A stretch of 39,401 nt of DNA from Salinivirgaceae bacterium (lineage in GTDB: Bacteria > Bacteroidota > Bacteroidia > Bacteroidales > SZUA-534), in assembly GCA_016284875.1 (NCBI GenBank), contig JAEEPS010000023.1, forward strand, positions 1 through 39,401, in the 5' to 3' direction. Below, piece by piece: positions 16,574-25,832 of this stretch (its first letter is position 1; each line of letters starts with the position of its first letter). The notes below the pieces were generated by a model. The model saw only the letters and a list, made by a program, of their open reading frames with translations, was not told the origin of the DNA and made no database searches. A program made the position numbers and the translations under genes.

Positions 16574-18808
16574 ATGATTGCAGCCCTAGTCCTAGTATCT
16601 ATTTATGCCATACTGGCCACCATGGTCGGAATTCTACTGTTTAAGCATCCTTCAGCCAACCAATCGTCAGAATTAGATTACAAAAACTTGATTCAGAAAA
16701 AGACTTGCGCCCTCTACTTCGATGTGAATGGATTTCTACGCTCCGACATTGACTCATCAAACAGCGACCACGCCATCAAAGGTGTGCACAAGGGTGAGAA
16801 CCTAAAAGATTACAATGGCCGGATAAAAGATTTGGCCAATTACTTCAACATGTGCATAAAATACAAACGCACAATCACTTACAAATCGGAAGAAATCAAG
16901 ACGGGTAACATTGTAAAACGCACCGACCTTATTTTCTCGCCATACATTGTTAATGGAGAGATAATGGGAGCTTCAATCATATCGCAGATTATGTACTCGA
17001 GCAGCCGTGAGGCCGACCTGATTGCAAAAGCCCGTAATCTGACGGAAAAAAACGTTGTGGCGCAAACCCAAATTGACAAACTTGACGCAGAGCGAATAGA
17101 GTTGGAGGCGGCATTCAAGAAATCGAGCCAGCACCACATCAAACTGCAAAAGGCCCTGTACCGCATTGAGATACAAAAGCAGGAACTGGAGAAAGCGCTC
17201 GGCATCATCAACACCCAAAAGGAGGATTTGGAGCGGATGAACTCCGAGATCACCCGCAGCAACCACATGAAAGACGTGTTTTTGGCCAACACCAGCCACG
17301 AAATCCGAACCCCGCTTAACGCAATCATCGGATTCACAAACCTGCTGCTGAAAATGGAGCCCGACGAGAAACAACTCAAATATCTTGAAAACATCAAAAA
17401 TGCCGGCAACAACCTGCTATTCATCATCAACGACATTCTGGACCTGTCGAAGATTGAGGCCGGCAAAATCGAACTTGAAAAAATACGTTTCGACCTCCGC
17501 GACTTGGTCGACAAGTGTGTGAACACCGTCTCGGTGAAGCGCGACAACAAAGAAATCACAATTACCATCGACATTGCCGACAACGTTCCAGCATTTGTCA
17601 CTGGCGACCCGCACCGCATAAACCAGATTCTGACCAATCTGCTCTACAATTCTGTGAAATTCACAAACACTGACTGCCGAATCAATCTGTCAATCAGCAC
17701 GATTAGTCGCGAAAACGGCCAGATCAATCTTGCTTTCTCAGTAACCGACAACGGCATCGGCATTCCGAAAGAGAAACTGTCAGACATATTTATGAGTTTC
17801 ACCCAGGCAAACGAGGACACCACTCGCAAATACGGCGGTACAGGACTTGGCTTGTCGATAACCAAGCAACTGGTGGAGATGTACGGCGGCAAAATTGAAG
17901 TCGAGAGCGAACTGAACCACGGCGCAACATTCAGATTCAACCTGATTCTGGACGAGGCCGATGAAAAAACTGACGCAAAAGAGCCCGTCGCCAGCAGCGA
18001 TTTTTCGACTGACGCACCGCTGCACATTCTGCTTGCTGAGGACAACTACATCAACCAACAACTAGCCATCGACACCCTGAAATCGTGGAACAAAAACGCC
18101 ATAATTGATATTGCCGAAAATGGGCAGATTGCAGTAGAGAAGGTTGTAAACACTCTCTACGACGTGGTGCTAATGGACATTCAAATGCCAGTGATGGACG
18201 GCAACTCGGCCACTGAGGCCATCCGCCACATTGGTTCAGCCAACGGCAAAGTGCCCATCATTGCAATGACCGCTCACGCTCTTGAAGAGGAGCGCAACCG
18301 CTGCCTGAACAACGGCATGAACGACTACATTGCCAAGCCTTTCGACCCCGACGAGTTATTTGCAAAAATCTGCAAATACGCAGGTCTGAAAATCGAGTTA
18401 CAGCAAAAAAATACTGCCAAAAACACCGCCGGAAAGAGCGACGACAACAGTTTCGACTTCAGTCCGCTCATCGATGTCTGCTCCAATGACTACAACGAGG
18501 TGATGAATGTGGTCAATGTGTATGCCGATTATGTGCCGACCGACATAAAAGAACTCTGCGCCGCACTAGCCGACAACAATCCTGAGCAGATTCGCATGAA
18601 AATGCACTCGCTCAAAACTGCGTTCGGCTACATGGGCATGACATCGGCTGCCGAACTGATACAGGTAATTGAAGATGAATTAAACAAAGAAGACGGTAAA
18701 GACATCAAGAAGATTATTGCCGAACTGACTGATTTGTGGAATAGCACTTTACCCAAAATTCAAAACCGCATTCATGAATTGCAGGTATCAGAAAAAACAA
18801 ACAGTTGA
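16574..18808 (+). CDS. hybrid sensor histidine kinase with receiver and HPt domains
   Basis: This 744-residue membrane signalling protein has one N-terminal transmembrane helix (residues 1-24) and a cytoplasmic part. In order: a PAS-like region (about 35-140), a long coiled coil (about 150-230), HisKA with SHEIRTPLNAIIGFTNLL (phosphorylated His242), HATPase_c with DNGIGIP and GTGLGLSI, a receiver domain with LAEDNYINQQ and LMDIQMPVMDG (Asp535), and a C-terminal HPt domain with MHSLKTAFGYMG (His678). Phosphate would pass His242 to Asp535 to His678 and on to a separate response regulator not in the window. There is no extracellular sensor domain, so the signal is likely cytoplasmic or membrane-derived. 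It stands alone between the tRNA and the convergent VanZ-like gene. Confidence 0.95.
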   Translation: MIAALVLVSIYAILATMVGILLFKHPSANQSSELDYKNLIQKKTCALYFDVNGFLRSDIDSSNSDHAIKGVHKGENLKDYNGRIKDLANYFNMCIKYKRTITYKSEEIKTGNIVKRTDLIFSPYIVNGEIMGASIISQIMYSSSREADLIAKARNLTEKNVVAQTQIDKLDAERIELEAAFKKSSQHHIKLQKALYRIEIQKQELEKALGIINTQKEDLERMNSEITRSNHMKDVFLANTSHEIRTPLNAIIGFTNLLLKMEPDEKQLKYLENIKNAGNNLLFIINDILDLSKIEAGKIELEKIRFDLRDLVDKCVNTVSVKRDNKEITITIDIADNVPAFVTGDPHRINQILTNLLYNSVKFTNTDCRINLSISTISRENGQINLAFSVTDNGIGIPKEKLSDIFMSFTQANEDTTRKYGGTGLGLSITKQLVEMYGGKIEVESELNHGATFRFNLILDEADEKTDAKEPVASSDFSTDAPLHILLAEDNYINQQLAIDTLKSWNKNAIIDIAENGQIAVEKVVNTLYDVVLMDIQMPVMDGNSATEAIRHIGSANGKVPIIAMTAHALEEERNRCLNNGMNDYIAKPFDPDELFAKICKYAGLKIELQQKNTAKNTAGKSDDNSFDFSPLIDVCSNDYNEVMNVVNVYADYVPTDIKELCAALADNNPEQIRMKMHSLKTAFGYMGMTSAAELIQVIEDELNKEDGKDIKKIIAELTDLWNSTLPKIQNRIHELQVSEKTNS

Positions 18809-18838
18809 TGAATGACCTGTAAAACGGCAAGGCTCCAA

Positions 18839-19258
18839 TCAGCCGAAAACCGTCTTCACGAATTTCGGCCAAAACGGGAAAACAAGTACCGACAATGCCA
18901 TACCAGCCACATCACAGCCAAAATCGAGAACATCGCCGCTACGAGTGGCTATAAAATAGTACTGCACCATTTCGGTAACAATTGCATATATCACACCTGC
19001 AATCAGATAAATGGCATAGAGCCGGTTGTCAATTGTCTGCTGCCACCGCAACGACCTTATAAGAAACGCCAGACAAAAAAACATGGTGAAGTGCACCACT
19101 TTGTCCATGTGCGGCAGCAGCCAAGCAGGGATTATGGTGTCGATGTTCAGATTGTCGAACTTGCTGCCCGATGAAAAACAGAGATAGGCAATCACGAAAA
19201 CCCAGACAACGAGTTTGATGTACGATTGTATGTCGCGAGCGGTAAGTTTCTGTTTCAT
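18839..19258 (-). CDS. VanZ-like membrane protein
   Basis: A 139-residue protein with about four hydrophobic helices and the VanZ-family pattern: an early WLLPHMDKVVHFTMFFCLAFL, with the conserved Asp-Lys-x-x-His, and a late IVTEMVQYYFIATRSGDVLDFGCDVAGMALS, with the conserved Glu/Gln and Arg-x-x-Asp-x-x-D positions. VanZ in Enterococcus gives low-level teicoplanin resistance; the biochemical role of the family is unknown, so no resistance is claimed. Its start overlaps the recQ stop by four bases (ATGA), so it is translated with recQ. It converges on the histidine kinase gene with 30 bases between the stops. Confidence 0.85.
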   Translation of the reverse strand: MKQKLTARDIQSYIKLVVWVFVIAYLCFSSGSKFDNLNIDTIIPAWLLPHMDKVVHFTMFFCLAFLIRSLRWQQTIDNRLYAIYLIAGVIYAIVTEMVQYYFIATRSGDVLDFGCDVAGMALSVLVFPFWPKFVKTVFG

Positions 19259-21156
19259 AATTCTTTAACTTTCAAAAATCCTTTTTCATCCTCCTCCACA
19301 AAATCATTGTCGAGCAACCAACGAACCACGCGTCCAACCTTGCCCTGCTCCTTCCCTATCAGGTCGGGCAAGTTGTGAATGGCCACATCACCGCCGGATA
19401 TGCATTTATAAATCAAATCCTTAAGCAAATTGAACTCATACTCGCTTATGCCGGTTTCGTGGCGGCTGGTGCAGACATCGCAAGTGCCGCACATGGGCAC
19501 GTCGTTCATGCCGAAATAGTGCAGAAGTTGCTGCACACGGCACTCCCACTTGGTTGCGTAGTTGATGACGGCGTTGATTTTCTCAACGTATAGTTTTTTG
19601 CGGTCGAGATAGTGCTCGGGGCCGAAATAGAGCGATTTTGCGGGCAGACGCTCCTCGTTGTAGTATATCTGCGGCAGCGAGTTCTGCGGAATGTAACTGA
19701 TGATGTGATCGTGGTTCAATTTTTTCATGCACTCATAAACCGTATCGCGCGTGATGCCTAAAGTTCTGGCAATCAACCCCTCATCGATGGGGCGGTACTC
19801 GCTGAAGACGCCGCTGGTGGTTCGCAGCACAAACTTAATGATGTTGTCGTCGGTGCCGCTGGCGCGATAGCGGTAGAGGTCGTCGCGCCCGACAGTGAAC
19901 AGCACCCGCGACGGATTGTTCACGTCCTCGCTGTAACTGATGTAGCCGCACTGCTGAAGGAGGCGGAGGCTGCTGTCGACGATTATCTTGCTGAATTTGA
20001 ATACGTGCACAAACTGCGACATGTCGAAATTGAATGACATCTCTTTGCCGCCGCCCTCGGGCACACCGAGAAAACTGCCCAGACATTCGTAAACGTGCCG
20101 CAAATCGTCGGTTGAGGGGAATGTCTGGCTGATGCGCTGCGCAAGTCTTTGTTTGTCAGACTTATGATAGAGCAGAACGGCAAAGGCCTGCTTCTCGTCG
20201 CGTCCGGCACGACCGGCTTCCTGGAAATAGGCCTCAAGCGTGTCGGGCAAATCAATGTGGATGACAAACCGCACGTCGGGCTTGTCGATGCCCATGCCGA
20301 AAGCGTTGGTGGCCACAATCACCCGCGTTTGGCCGCTTTTCCACGCTGTCTGCTTCTCGTTGCGGGCTTCGGTGGTGAGACCGGCGTTGTAGAAATCGGC
20401 GCTCACGCCATTCTGCACCAGAAAATCGGCAATCTCCTTCGTTTTGAGGCGGCTGCGGACATAGACAATGCCTGTACCTGGTATATGGCTGATAATACGC
20501 AACATATACTTCAGTTTGTCGTCAACCTCGCGGACGAGATAAATCAGATTTTTGCGCTCGAAACTTTTGCGGAAAACATTCTTGGCGCGGAATTCGAGTT
20601 TGTTCTGAATGTCATCGACAACCTCCGGAGTGGCTGTGGCCGTGACTGCCAGCACAGGCACATCGGGAAGCACCTGGCGGATTTTGGAAATCTGAAGGTA
20701 CGACGGACGGAAATCGTAGCCCCATTGCGAAATGCAGTGCGACTCGTCGATGGCCAACAGATTGATATTCATTTGCTTGACCTTTGCGATAAACATCTCG
20801 CTGCCAAGCCGTTCGGGCGAGCAATAGAGGAATTTGGTCTGCGGGTCGTTGATGCTGTTGTCGAGTGCGAGCGCCACCTCGTGGCTGGTCATGCCGGTGT
20901 AGATGGCGTAGGCTTTGATGTTGCGCGCCCGAAGGTTCTCCACCTGGTCTTTCATCAGGGCAATGAGCGGCGTAACAACCAGACACAGACCTGGTTTGGC
21001 CATTGCCGGCACCTGAAATGTAATGGATTTTCCGCCACCAGTTGGCATGAGCGCAAGTGTGTCGCGCCCATCGGCCACCGACTGAATGATTTCTTCCTGC
21101 AACGGTCTGAACGAGTCGTAGCCCCAATATTTTTTCAATATCTCGCGGAAGGTCAT
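19255..21156 (-). CDS. recQ: ATP-dependent DNA helicase RecQ
   Basis: RecQ unwinds DNA in 3'-5' direction in recombination and fork repair. The 633 residues hold the SF2 helicase core: Walker A PTGGGKS (38-44), DESH (137-140) followed by the RecQ loop CISQWGYDFRPSY, TATATPEV, and motif VI QEAGRAGRDEK. The RQC part has the zinc-binding cysteines (CRVQQLLHYFGMNDVPMCGTCDVC, about 537-562). The C-terminus is a short winged-helix-like stretch rather than an HRDC domain, so it is the short RecQ form. A TATCTTTG -7 box lies about 97 bases upstream, with low-complexity repeats in the leader. Confidence 0.96.
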   Translation of the reverse strand: MTFREILKKYWGYDSFRPLQEEIIQSVADGRDTLALMPTGGGKSITFQVPAMAKPGLCLVVTPLIALMKDQVENLRARNIKAYAIYTGMTSHEVALALDNSINDPQTKFLYCSPERLGSEMFIAKVKQMNINLLAIDESHCISQWGYDFRPSYLQISKIRQVLPDVPVLAVTATATPEVVDDIQNKLEFRAKNVFRKSFERKNLIYLVREVDDKLKYMLRIISHIPGTGIVYVRSRLKTKEIADFLVQNGVSADFYNAGLTTEARNEKQTAWKSGQTRVIVATNAFGMGIDKPDVRFVIHIDLPDTLEAYFQEAGRAGRDEKQAFAVLLYHKSDKQRLAQRISQTFPSTDDLRHVYECLGSFLGVPEGGGKEMSFNFDMSQFVHVFKFSKIIVDSSLRLLQQCGYISYSEDVNNPSRVLFTVGRDDLYRYRASGTDDNIIKFVLRTTSGVFSEYRPIDEGLIARTLGITRDTVYECMKKLNHDHIISYIPQNSLPQIYYNEERLPAKSLYFGPEHYLDRKKLYVEKINAVINYATKWECRVQQLLHYFGMNDVPMCGTCDVCTSRHETGISEYEFNLLKDLIYKCISGGDVAIHNLPDLIGKEQGKVGRVVRWLLDNDFVEEDEKGFLKVKEL

Positions 21157-21160
21157 TGCT

Positions 21161-21315
21161 TATTATGAGTTACAAGGTGCAAGGTGTAAGTTACAAGTAA
21201 TCAGATGCAAGTTACAAGGTGCAAGGTGTTTAAGTAGTTTGTTTCGTCTGGGCAAAGATACTCAAAATCCTTCACGCATTCAGTCCTTCAGTTATTCAGT
21301 CCTTCCGTCCTTCAG
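21161..21315. repeat. low-complexity direct repeats in the recQ leader and before it
   Basis: Two kinds of short direct repeats are present: GTTACAAGGTGCAAGGTG (twice, with shorter copies) at 21170-21232, and TCAGTCCTTCAGTTATTC-type words at 21280-21325, reaching into the end of the upstream gene. They flank the recQ -7 box (21253-21260). No hairpin terminator for the Hdr-like operon was seen here. Confidence 0.6.
21253..21260 (-). promoter_or_regulatory. -7 box of recQ
   Basis: TATCTTTG on the minus strand fits TAnnTTTG. It lies 96 bases before the recQ ATG and about 55 bases after the end of the Hdr-like operon. Confidence 0.5.
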
Positions 21316-23088
21316 TTATTCTATCATCGCCTTTGCAACCAGTTCTGCAACATCGGCCACGGGTGCCATTTGGGTGCGGTTGAGAGTTTTCTTGCAGAGC
21401 GGGCAGGCGGTGGCCACCACGTCGGGGCGGTTGGCGGTCAGGCTGCACATTGCCTGCTCGGCAATGCGCGCCTTGTCGGCCGAAGGCAGTGTCAGATTGG
21501 CAAGGCTGCCGCCGCAGCAGAGCGAGTTTTTGCGCTCGTTGGCGGTGGTTTGCAGAGTGGCCACGCTGCTCAGAACATCGCGCGGCGGCTCGTAAACGCC
21601 AGCGCCACGGCCAAGTTCGCACGGGTCGTGGTAGGCAACGGCGGTGTTTAGTTTGCCGACTTTTATCTTTCCACTGTCAATCAAGCGTTTAATATATTCG
21701 GTGTGGTGCAGAATCTCAATGCCTTCGAGATTGTAGTCCTCGCGGAAAACCTTGTAGCAGATTGGGCACGAAGTGACAAGCGTGCGCGCACCGCTCTCGA
21801 TAATGGACTGACGGTTTTTGGCCATCAGTTTTTGGGCGGCGGCGGTCTGTCCTGCGAGTTTCATCGGACGGCCGCAGCAAATGCCTCCGTCGGCGTCCAT
21901 AAACCAGTAGCGGTCGCCCGAAGCGTCGAGAATCTTCACCATCGCGTCTTTGGTTTTGGGAACCAGGTGGCCCATACATCCTGTAAAGAACACCACATCA
22001 ACCTTTTGCGCATCGGCGTTGTTGTATTGCGGCACAAAGGTTTCGGGCGTGAAGTTCTGACGGTGGCGCAGGCGGATTGCGTTCAAATCTATCCCGACAG
22101 GGCAGACCGACTCGCATCGGCCGCACATCAGGCAGTTTTTGGCTTGCGCTGAATGCTCCTCGCTGTTGCGGATTCGCTGAAGGAAATAGACGGCCTGTGT
22201 GTCGTGGTTGCCCACGGCGGTGTTGAGTTGGCAGCGGTCGATACAAACGCCGCAGCGCGGGCACGAGAGCACCATCACCTCCTCGAGTATCGGATTGTCG
22301 GGCTTCAGGCGTATGCCCCAGTTGCGGAAGAAGATAAGCACCATCTCGGTGGGAATGTGCATATATCGGCTGAAGGGCAGCCCAATGAAGAACAGGCAAA
22401 GGTCTATTGAGTAGGCCCACCAGAGCGGGTATTCCATCGCCTTGAGCGGAAGCGTGGCGGCCATCATTTGGCCCACGGGATAGGTCAGGAAGCCGCCCGA
22501 GCCGTGCAGTCCGCAGGTGGCGCTTTCGGCCAAGAGCCTCAACGGGAAAATGAGCCAGAGCGAGTAGAGCACCATCTTATCGCGCAAGCGCAGATTGGTT
22601 GTGCTCCGCATACCCACAATGCGCTTGTAGAACCGCTTGACAATGGCCACCACCACGCCCGAAAGCACGAGCAGCAGCGACGCGTCCATCAGTTGCACAA
22701 AGCCGCGGGCGAAGAAGAACGACTCGTCGTCGGGCACGAAATAGACGAAGAAAATTGGGAAATAGAACGGTGCGGCGCCGCCCATATAAATGTGCGCCTC
22801 GAACGCGCCAATCACTATCAGCAGAAACCAGCCGAAGGCCAGGCTGAAGTGCATATAACCTAACCGCCTGTTTACCAGGAACATCTTGCGGTGGACAAGG
22901 CTCTCAAGGAAAATCTCTTTTACGGCTTTGAGCGATTTCAGGCTGAAGAGCCCGCGCAGGATTCGCAGTTTGTCGTCGCGGTCGAAATACCAAATCCAAC
23001 TTGCGTATTTCAGTATGAGATAGGCAAATAGCAGGCTCATTCCTACGGTGAACGGCAGAACGAATATGTCAAATGGTGTCGGATTCAT
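21316..23088 (-). CDS. membrane-bound HdrD-like iron-sulfur oxidoreductase (cytochrome-b-like/HdrD fusion)
   Basis: A 590-residue fusion. The first ~270 residues have about six hydrophobic helices with several histidines, as in the cytochrome-b-type HdrE/NarI-like membrane subunit. Then come two [4Fe-4S] motifs, CPRCGVCIDRC (about 276) and CLMCGRCESVC (about 321), and two CCG-type domains (GCMGH...CCGRP and HDPCEL...CCGG, about 370-560) as in HdrD/GlpC-type proteins. It overlaps the next gene upstream by 20 bases. The architecture suggests electron exchange between a soluble thiol or iron-sulfur partner and the quinone pool. Substrate is unknown; similar fusions (HmcF, DsrK/M, TmcB types) occur in anaerobes. 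Confidence 0.85.
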   Translation of the reverse strand: MNPTPFDIFVLPFTVGMSLLFAYLILKYASWIWYFDRDDKLRILRGLFSLKSLKAVKEIFLESLVHRKMFLVNRRLGYMHFSLAFGWFLLIVIGAFEAHIYMGGAAPFYFPIFFVYFVPDDESFFFARGFVQLMDASLLLVLSGVVVAIVKRFYKRIVGMRSTTNLRLRDKMVLYSLWLIFPLRLLAESATCGLHGSGGFLTYPVGQMMAATLPLKAMEYPLWWAYSIDLCLFFIGLPFSRYMHIPTEMVLIFFRNWGIRLKPDNPILEEVMVLSCPRCGVCIDRCQLNTAVGNHDTQAVYFLQRIRNSEEHSAQAKNCLMCGRCESVCPVGIDLNAIRLRHRQNFTPETFVPQYNNADAQKVDVVFFTGCMGHLVPKTKDAMVKILDASGDRYWFMDADGGICCGRPMKLAGQTAAAQKLMAKNRQSIIESGARTLVTSCPICYKVFREDYNLEGIEILHHTEYIKRLIDSGKIKVGKLNTAVAYHDPCELGRGAGVYEPPRDVLSSVATLQTTANERKNSLCCGGSLANLTLPSADKARIAEQAMCSLTANRPDVVATACPLCKKTLNRTQMAPVADVAELVAKAMIE

Positions 23089-23410
23089 ATTTCATCAAGG
23101 CTTCGCGTGTGTTAAGAACAATGTTGCGGATATTGACGCCGCGCGGGCAGACGAGCGTGCATTTGCCGCAGAGCATACAGTTGTTGAGTTCGTTGCGCAG
23201 TTGCGTGTACTCGCCGCGCTGCAGCAGGGTGTTCAGGCGGCGAATGTTGAATGTGGGCAGCAGATTGCCCGCCGAGCAGGTGGCGGTGCAGGCTCCGCAG
23301 GCCATACAAACGCGCAGCGACGGCTCGTTCTCCAAGACCGTCCGCATTATCTCCTTGTCGTTGCGGTCGTAGTTGATACTCTGCGATTTTGCTATCTTAA
23401 AGCCCCACAT
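23069..23410 (-). CDS. HdrC-like 4Fe-4S protein (second copy)
   Basis: A 113-residue ferredoxin-like protein with two complete [4Fe-4S] motifs, Cys35-x2-Cys38-x2-Cys41-x3-Cys45 and Cys78-x2-Cys81-x2-Cys84-x3-Cys88, joined by the LLPTFNIRRLNTLLQRGE helix typical of HdrC. It overlaps the membrane HdrD-like gene by 20 bases, so the two are very likely partner subunits. It is distinct from the longer HdrC-like protein at the start of the operon. Confidence 0.88.
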   Translation of the reverse strand: MWGFKIAKSQSINYDRNDKEIMRTVLENEPSLRVCMACGACTATCSAGNLLPTFNIRRLNTLLQRGEYTQLRNELNNCMLCGKCTLVCPRGVNIRNIVLNTREALMKYESDTI

Positions 23411-23462
23411 TGGAAGTTAAAAGTTAAAAGTTCAGAAGTTTAGAGTTTAGAAGTTTAGTTTT
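23411..23462. repeat. short GTTTAGA/AGTTAAA repeat tract
   Basis: The gap contains AAGTTAAAAGTTAAAAGTT and GTTTAGAGTTTAGAAGTTTAG, the same word type as in the 93-bp repeats at 4614 and 7776. It separates the lipoprotein gene from the second HdrC-like gene. Confidence 0.6.
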
Positions 23463-24740
23463 TTATTCCTCAACATCCATTACTAAACGGACGGGAAAAC
23501 GCATACACCGTTTGTCTATAAAATTCATACCATTTAATACGTGATAGACATCTTCTACTTCGGCATAGTCGTCATAATCTTCATCAGAACTTGCAGTCCA
23601 TACCTCAAGTCCAAAATAATTATAGAAAAATAACAAGTCGTTTTTAGCATCAATGACTTTAATCCAATCATCCAAATTCTTATCTATTCCTTCTCTATAA
23701 TCATTAAGAATGGGATTTACTTCACCTTCGTAAAAACAATAAAAATCAGTAATGGGTCGTATTTTATAATTGTTTTTTGCGAAGTAATAGAATTCATCAC
23801 GGGATAAAGTTCGCCACATTCCCGGTTTATTGCCACCGTTTGATATTGGATTATAAACACCCCAATCGGCATAGGCATAATCGCCTGTCAAATCATAGTT
23901 GCCTTGCGGACCATAAAGTTTGGCAATGGAATCCGCATTTGCACCTTCCGGACCATATGTTTTATCATTAGAATAAATATATATATAACCATCGTATGGC
24001 TGATAATAAGTTGCACCGCTTCCGCTCCATCCGCTTGTTCCCCAAGCAAAATGACAAATCCAACCATCGTATGTGGCGCTAACTATACTGTCACCTTTAA
24101 AATAATCAGTTTGTTTTTCGGCAAAACGCCAAGTGCCAGGGGCTGTTGTGCCATCGGCGCGGGTGTGGGTGCCCAATGTGGGATTGAATTGCAGATTGCC
24201 TTTAGAGAAAATCACACGCTTGGTTTCGCTTACAAAAAATAATGCGTGGATTGAACCTTCGGGATATTGCTTGAAAATTGGCGTTAAATCAGTTATTGCT
24301 TCTTGTGTTATTATGACAGGGTTGATTTCGCCATTGCTCCATTTCAGGAAATAGTAATTCTCATCGGGCACGGCTTCATATCTAATTGTATCTTCGTCAA
24401 TGGTTTCGGAAGTTTTTTTATAACCGTTTTGAAATTTTTCAATTACGTCTGCCTTGCAAAAAATCGCAGTATAAGTTCTGTCTGAAACAATATTTATCGT
24501 TACCACACTATCGGTTAGTGCTGAATATTCTTTCCAACCAATAAACCGATAGCCGTCTTTGCCTGCGGCGGATATTGTTACTTTTGAGCCTTCCGCATAA
24601 TCGCCCGTTCCAGTAACTGTTCCTCGTTCGGGATTGCAGGCTACTTCAATGTGGAATTTCGTTTTTTCCTCTTTACACGAGTTGAAAGCAACCAAAAGTG
24701 CCAAAGCGGCGATAGCGGATTTGAAAATGTTGGTGGTCAT
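23463..24740 (-). CDS. surface lipoprotein with bacterial repeat and lectin-like (FISUMP-type) module
   Basis: A 425-residue secreted protein with a lipoprotein signal (MTTNIFKSAIAALALLVAFNSC, lipid Cys22). Residues about 30-170 form two copies of the InlB/Listeria-Bacteroides-type repeat (GTVTGTGDYAEGSKVTISA...GYRFIGWKEY, and YYFLKWSNGE...TPIFKQY). The rest (from about 180) is a module with IFSKGNLQF, TWRFAEKQ, WGTSGWSG, DWGVYNPISNGG and WRTLSRDEFYYF, matching a stretch of the giant protein at 27758-36658 and resembling FISUMP/C-type-lectin-like folds. It sits inside the Hdr-like operon, flanked by A/T-rich repeat tracts, and has no promoter box of its own. The function is unknown; it is probably a surface binding protein unrelated to redox chemistry. 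Confidence 0.8.
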   Translation of the reverse strand: MTTNIFKSAIAALALLVAFNSCKEEKTKFHIEVACNPERGTVTGTGDYAEGSKVTISAAGKDGYRFIGWKEYSALTDSVVTINIVSDRTYTAIFCKADVIEKFQNGYKKTSETIDEDTIRYEAVPDENYYFLKWSNGEINPVIITQEAITDLTPIFKQYPEGSIHALFFVSETKRVIFSKGNLQFNPTLGTHTRADGTTAPGTWRFAEKQTDYFKGDSIVSATYDGWICHFAWGTSGWSGSGATYYQPYDGYIYIYSNDKTYGPEGANADSIAKLYGPQGNYDLTGDYAYADWGVYNPISNGGNKPGMWRTLSRDEFYYFAKNNYKIRPITDFYCFYEGEVNPILNDYREGIDKNLDDWIKVIDAKNDLLFFYNYFGLEVWTASSDEDYDDYAEVEDVYHVLNGMNFIDKRCMRFPVRLVMDVEE

Positions 24741-24800
24741 AGTTGGTATGGTTTTAAATTTTCAATTTATTCTGAATTCTGAATTCGTAATTTCTAACTC

Positions 24801-25832
24801 CTAATTCCTACCTCCCAAATATTCGTGAATCGAAATTGCCGCGGCGCGGGCGTTGGCAATGGTGTCGATAATATTCATTGGGGCGGTGCAGGCGCCAGCG
24901 GTGAACACTCCCGCAACGTTGGTGTTGTTGTAGCGCGTGTAGTTGTCGGCCGAGCGGAAGAATCGGTTTGCGCCGCGCTCAATGCCGAGTTGTTTGGCAA
25001 CGGGCTCGTCGGTGTCGGCTTCCATTCCGCACATCAGCACAAGCAGGTCGGTGCGCATATGCAGGGGCTTGCCAATGAGCGTGTCTTCGGCTTTTATCTG
25101 AATCTCGCCGTCGAGATTGGCGGCCGCCTCCGAAATCTTTCCGCGCACAAACGTCACTTTCCACTTCTCCTGCGCCTCGCGGTAGAGTTCCTCGTAGAAA
25201 GGCCCGAACATTCTGATATCCATATAGAAACAGAAAACTTCGGTTTCGGGGTGGCGGCGTTTAATTTCGATTGCCTGTTTGACGGCTGTCACGCAGCAAA
25301 CCTTTGAGCAATAGTTATTTCCGACTTTCTCGTCGCGCGAGCCAATGCAGTGCAGCAGAATCACGCGTTTCGGCACTTCGCCTTTCACGTTCTTCAGCGC
25401 ATTGTTTTTCAGCATCGCCTCGAGTTCGAAACTGTTAATCACGCCTTGATAGATTCCGTAGCCGTACTCTTCTTTGCGAGCGGCATCGAACAGGCGGTAG
25501 CCAGTGGCCATCAGCACGGCGTCGGCCTCAAGCGTTTGGCCTTTGTCGGTTTTCAGCGTAAAGCGATTGTCAATCTGTTTGCAATCAGTCACTTGCGTTT
25601 CTGTCAGAATATCGATATTGGCATTTTTGACGTGCGAGAGCATCTCCTGCAGAACCTCGTTGGCGGGGCGCTTGTCGGGGAAGAGATTGTACATCTGCCT
25701 CAAATGGCCGCCCAGTTCACTCTCTTTTTCGATTAGCCACACGTGGTGCCCAAGCCCCGCAAGGCTTGCCGCAGCCTCAATTCCAGCGGGTCCGCCGCCA
25801 ATTATCGCTATGTTTTTCTGTTGCATAATCAT
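24801..25832 (-). CDS. HdrA-like FAD-dependent oxidoreductase
   Basis: The 343-residue product starts with a dinucleotide-binding fold (IAIIGGGPAGIEAA, Gly12-Gly17) and has the HdrA hallmark LLHCIGSRD...YCSKVCCVTAVKQA, a cysteine cluster that binds a [4Fe-4S] group. The end (GVFTAGACTAPMNIIDTIANARAAA) contains the second FAD motif. It lacks the extra ferredoxin domains of full-length HdrA and so resembles QmoA-like proteins. ATG at 25832 is chosen because it overlaps the stop of the HdrB-like gene by one base (TGATG); the frame extends further upstream but only through that gene. It would collect electrons from HdrB/HdrC. Confidence 0.88.
   Translation of the reverse strand: MIMQQKNIAIIGGGPAGIEAAASLAGLGHHVWLIEKESELGGHLRQMYNLFPDKRPANEVLQEMLSHVKNANIDILTETQVTDCKQIDNRFTLKTDKGQTLEADAVLMATGYRLFDAARKEEYGYGIYQGVINSFELEAMLKNNALKNVKGEVPKRVILLHCIGSRDEKVGNNYCSKVCCVTAVKQAIEIKRRHPETEVFCFYMDIRMFGPFYEELYREAQEKWKVTFVRGKISEAAANLDGEIQIKAEDTLIGKPLHMRTDLLVLMCGMEADTDEPVAKQLGIERGANRFFRSADNYTRYNNTNVAGVFTAGACTAPMNIIDTIANARAAAISIHEYLGGRN

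Noticed and set aside
18839..19258. Glycopeptide resistance gene vanZ
   Set aside because: Only family-level similarity is visible, and no van cluster is present. VanZ-like proteins are widespread without linked resistance.
20149..21168. 339-residue open frame on the plus strand
   Set aside because: Shadow of recQ, which has all helicase motifs in the opposite strand.
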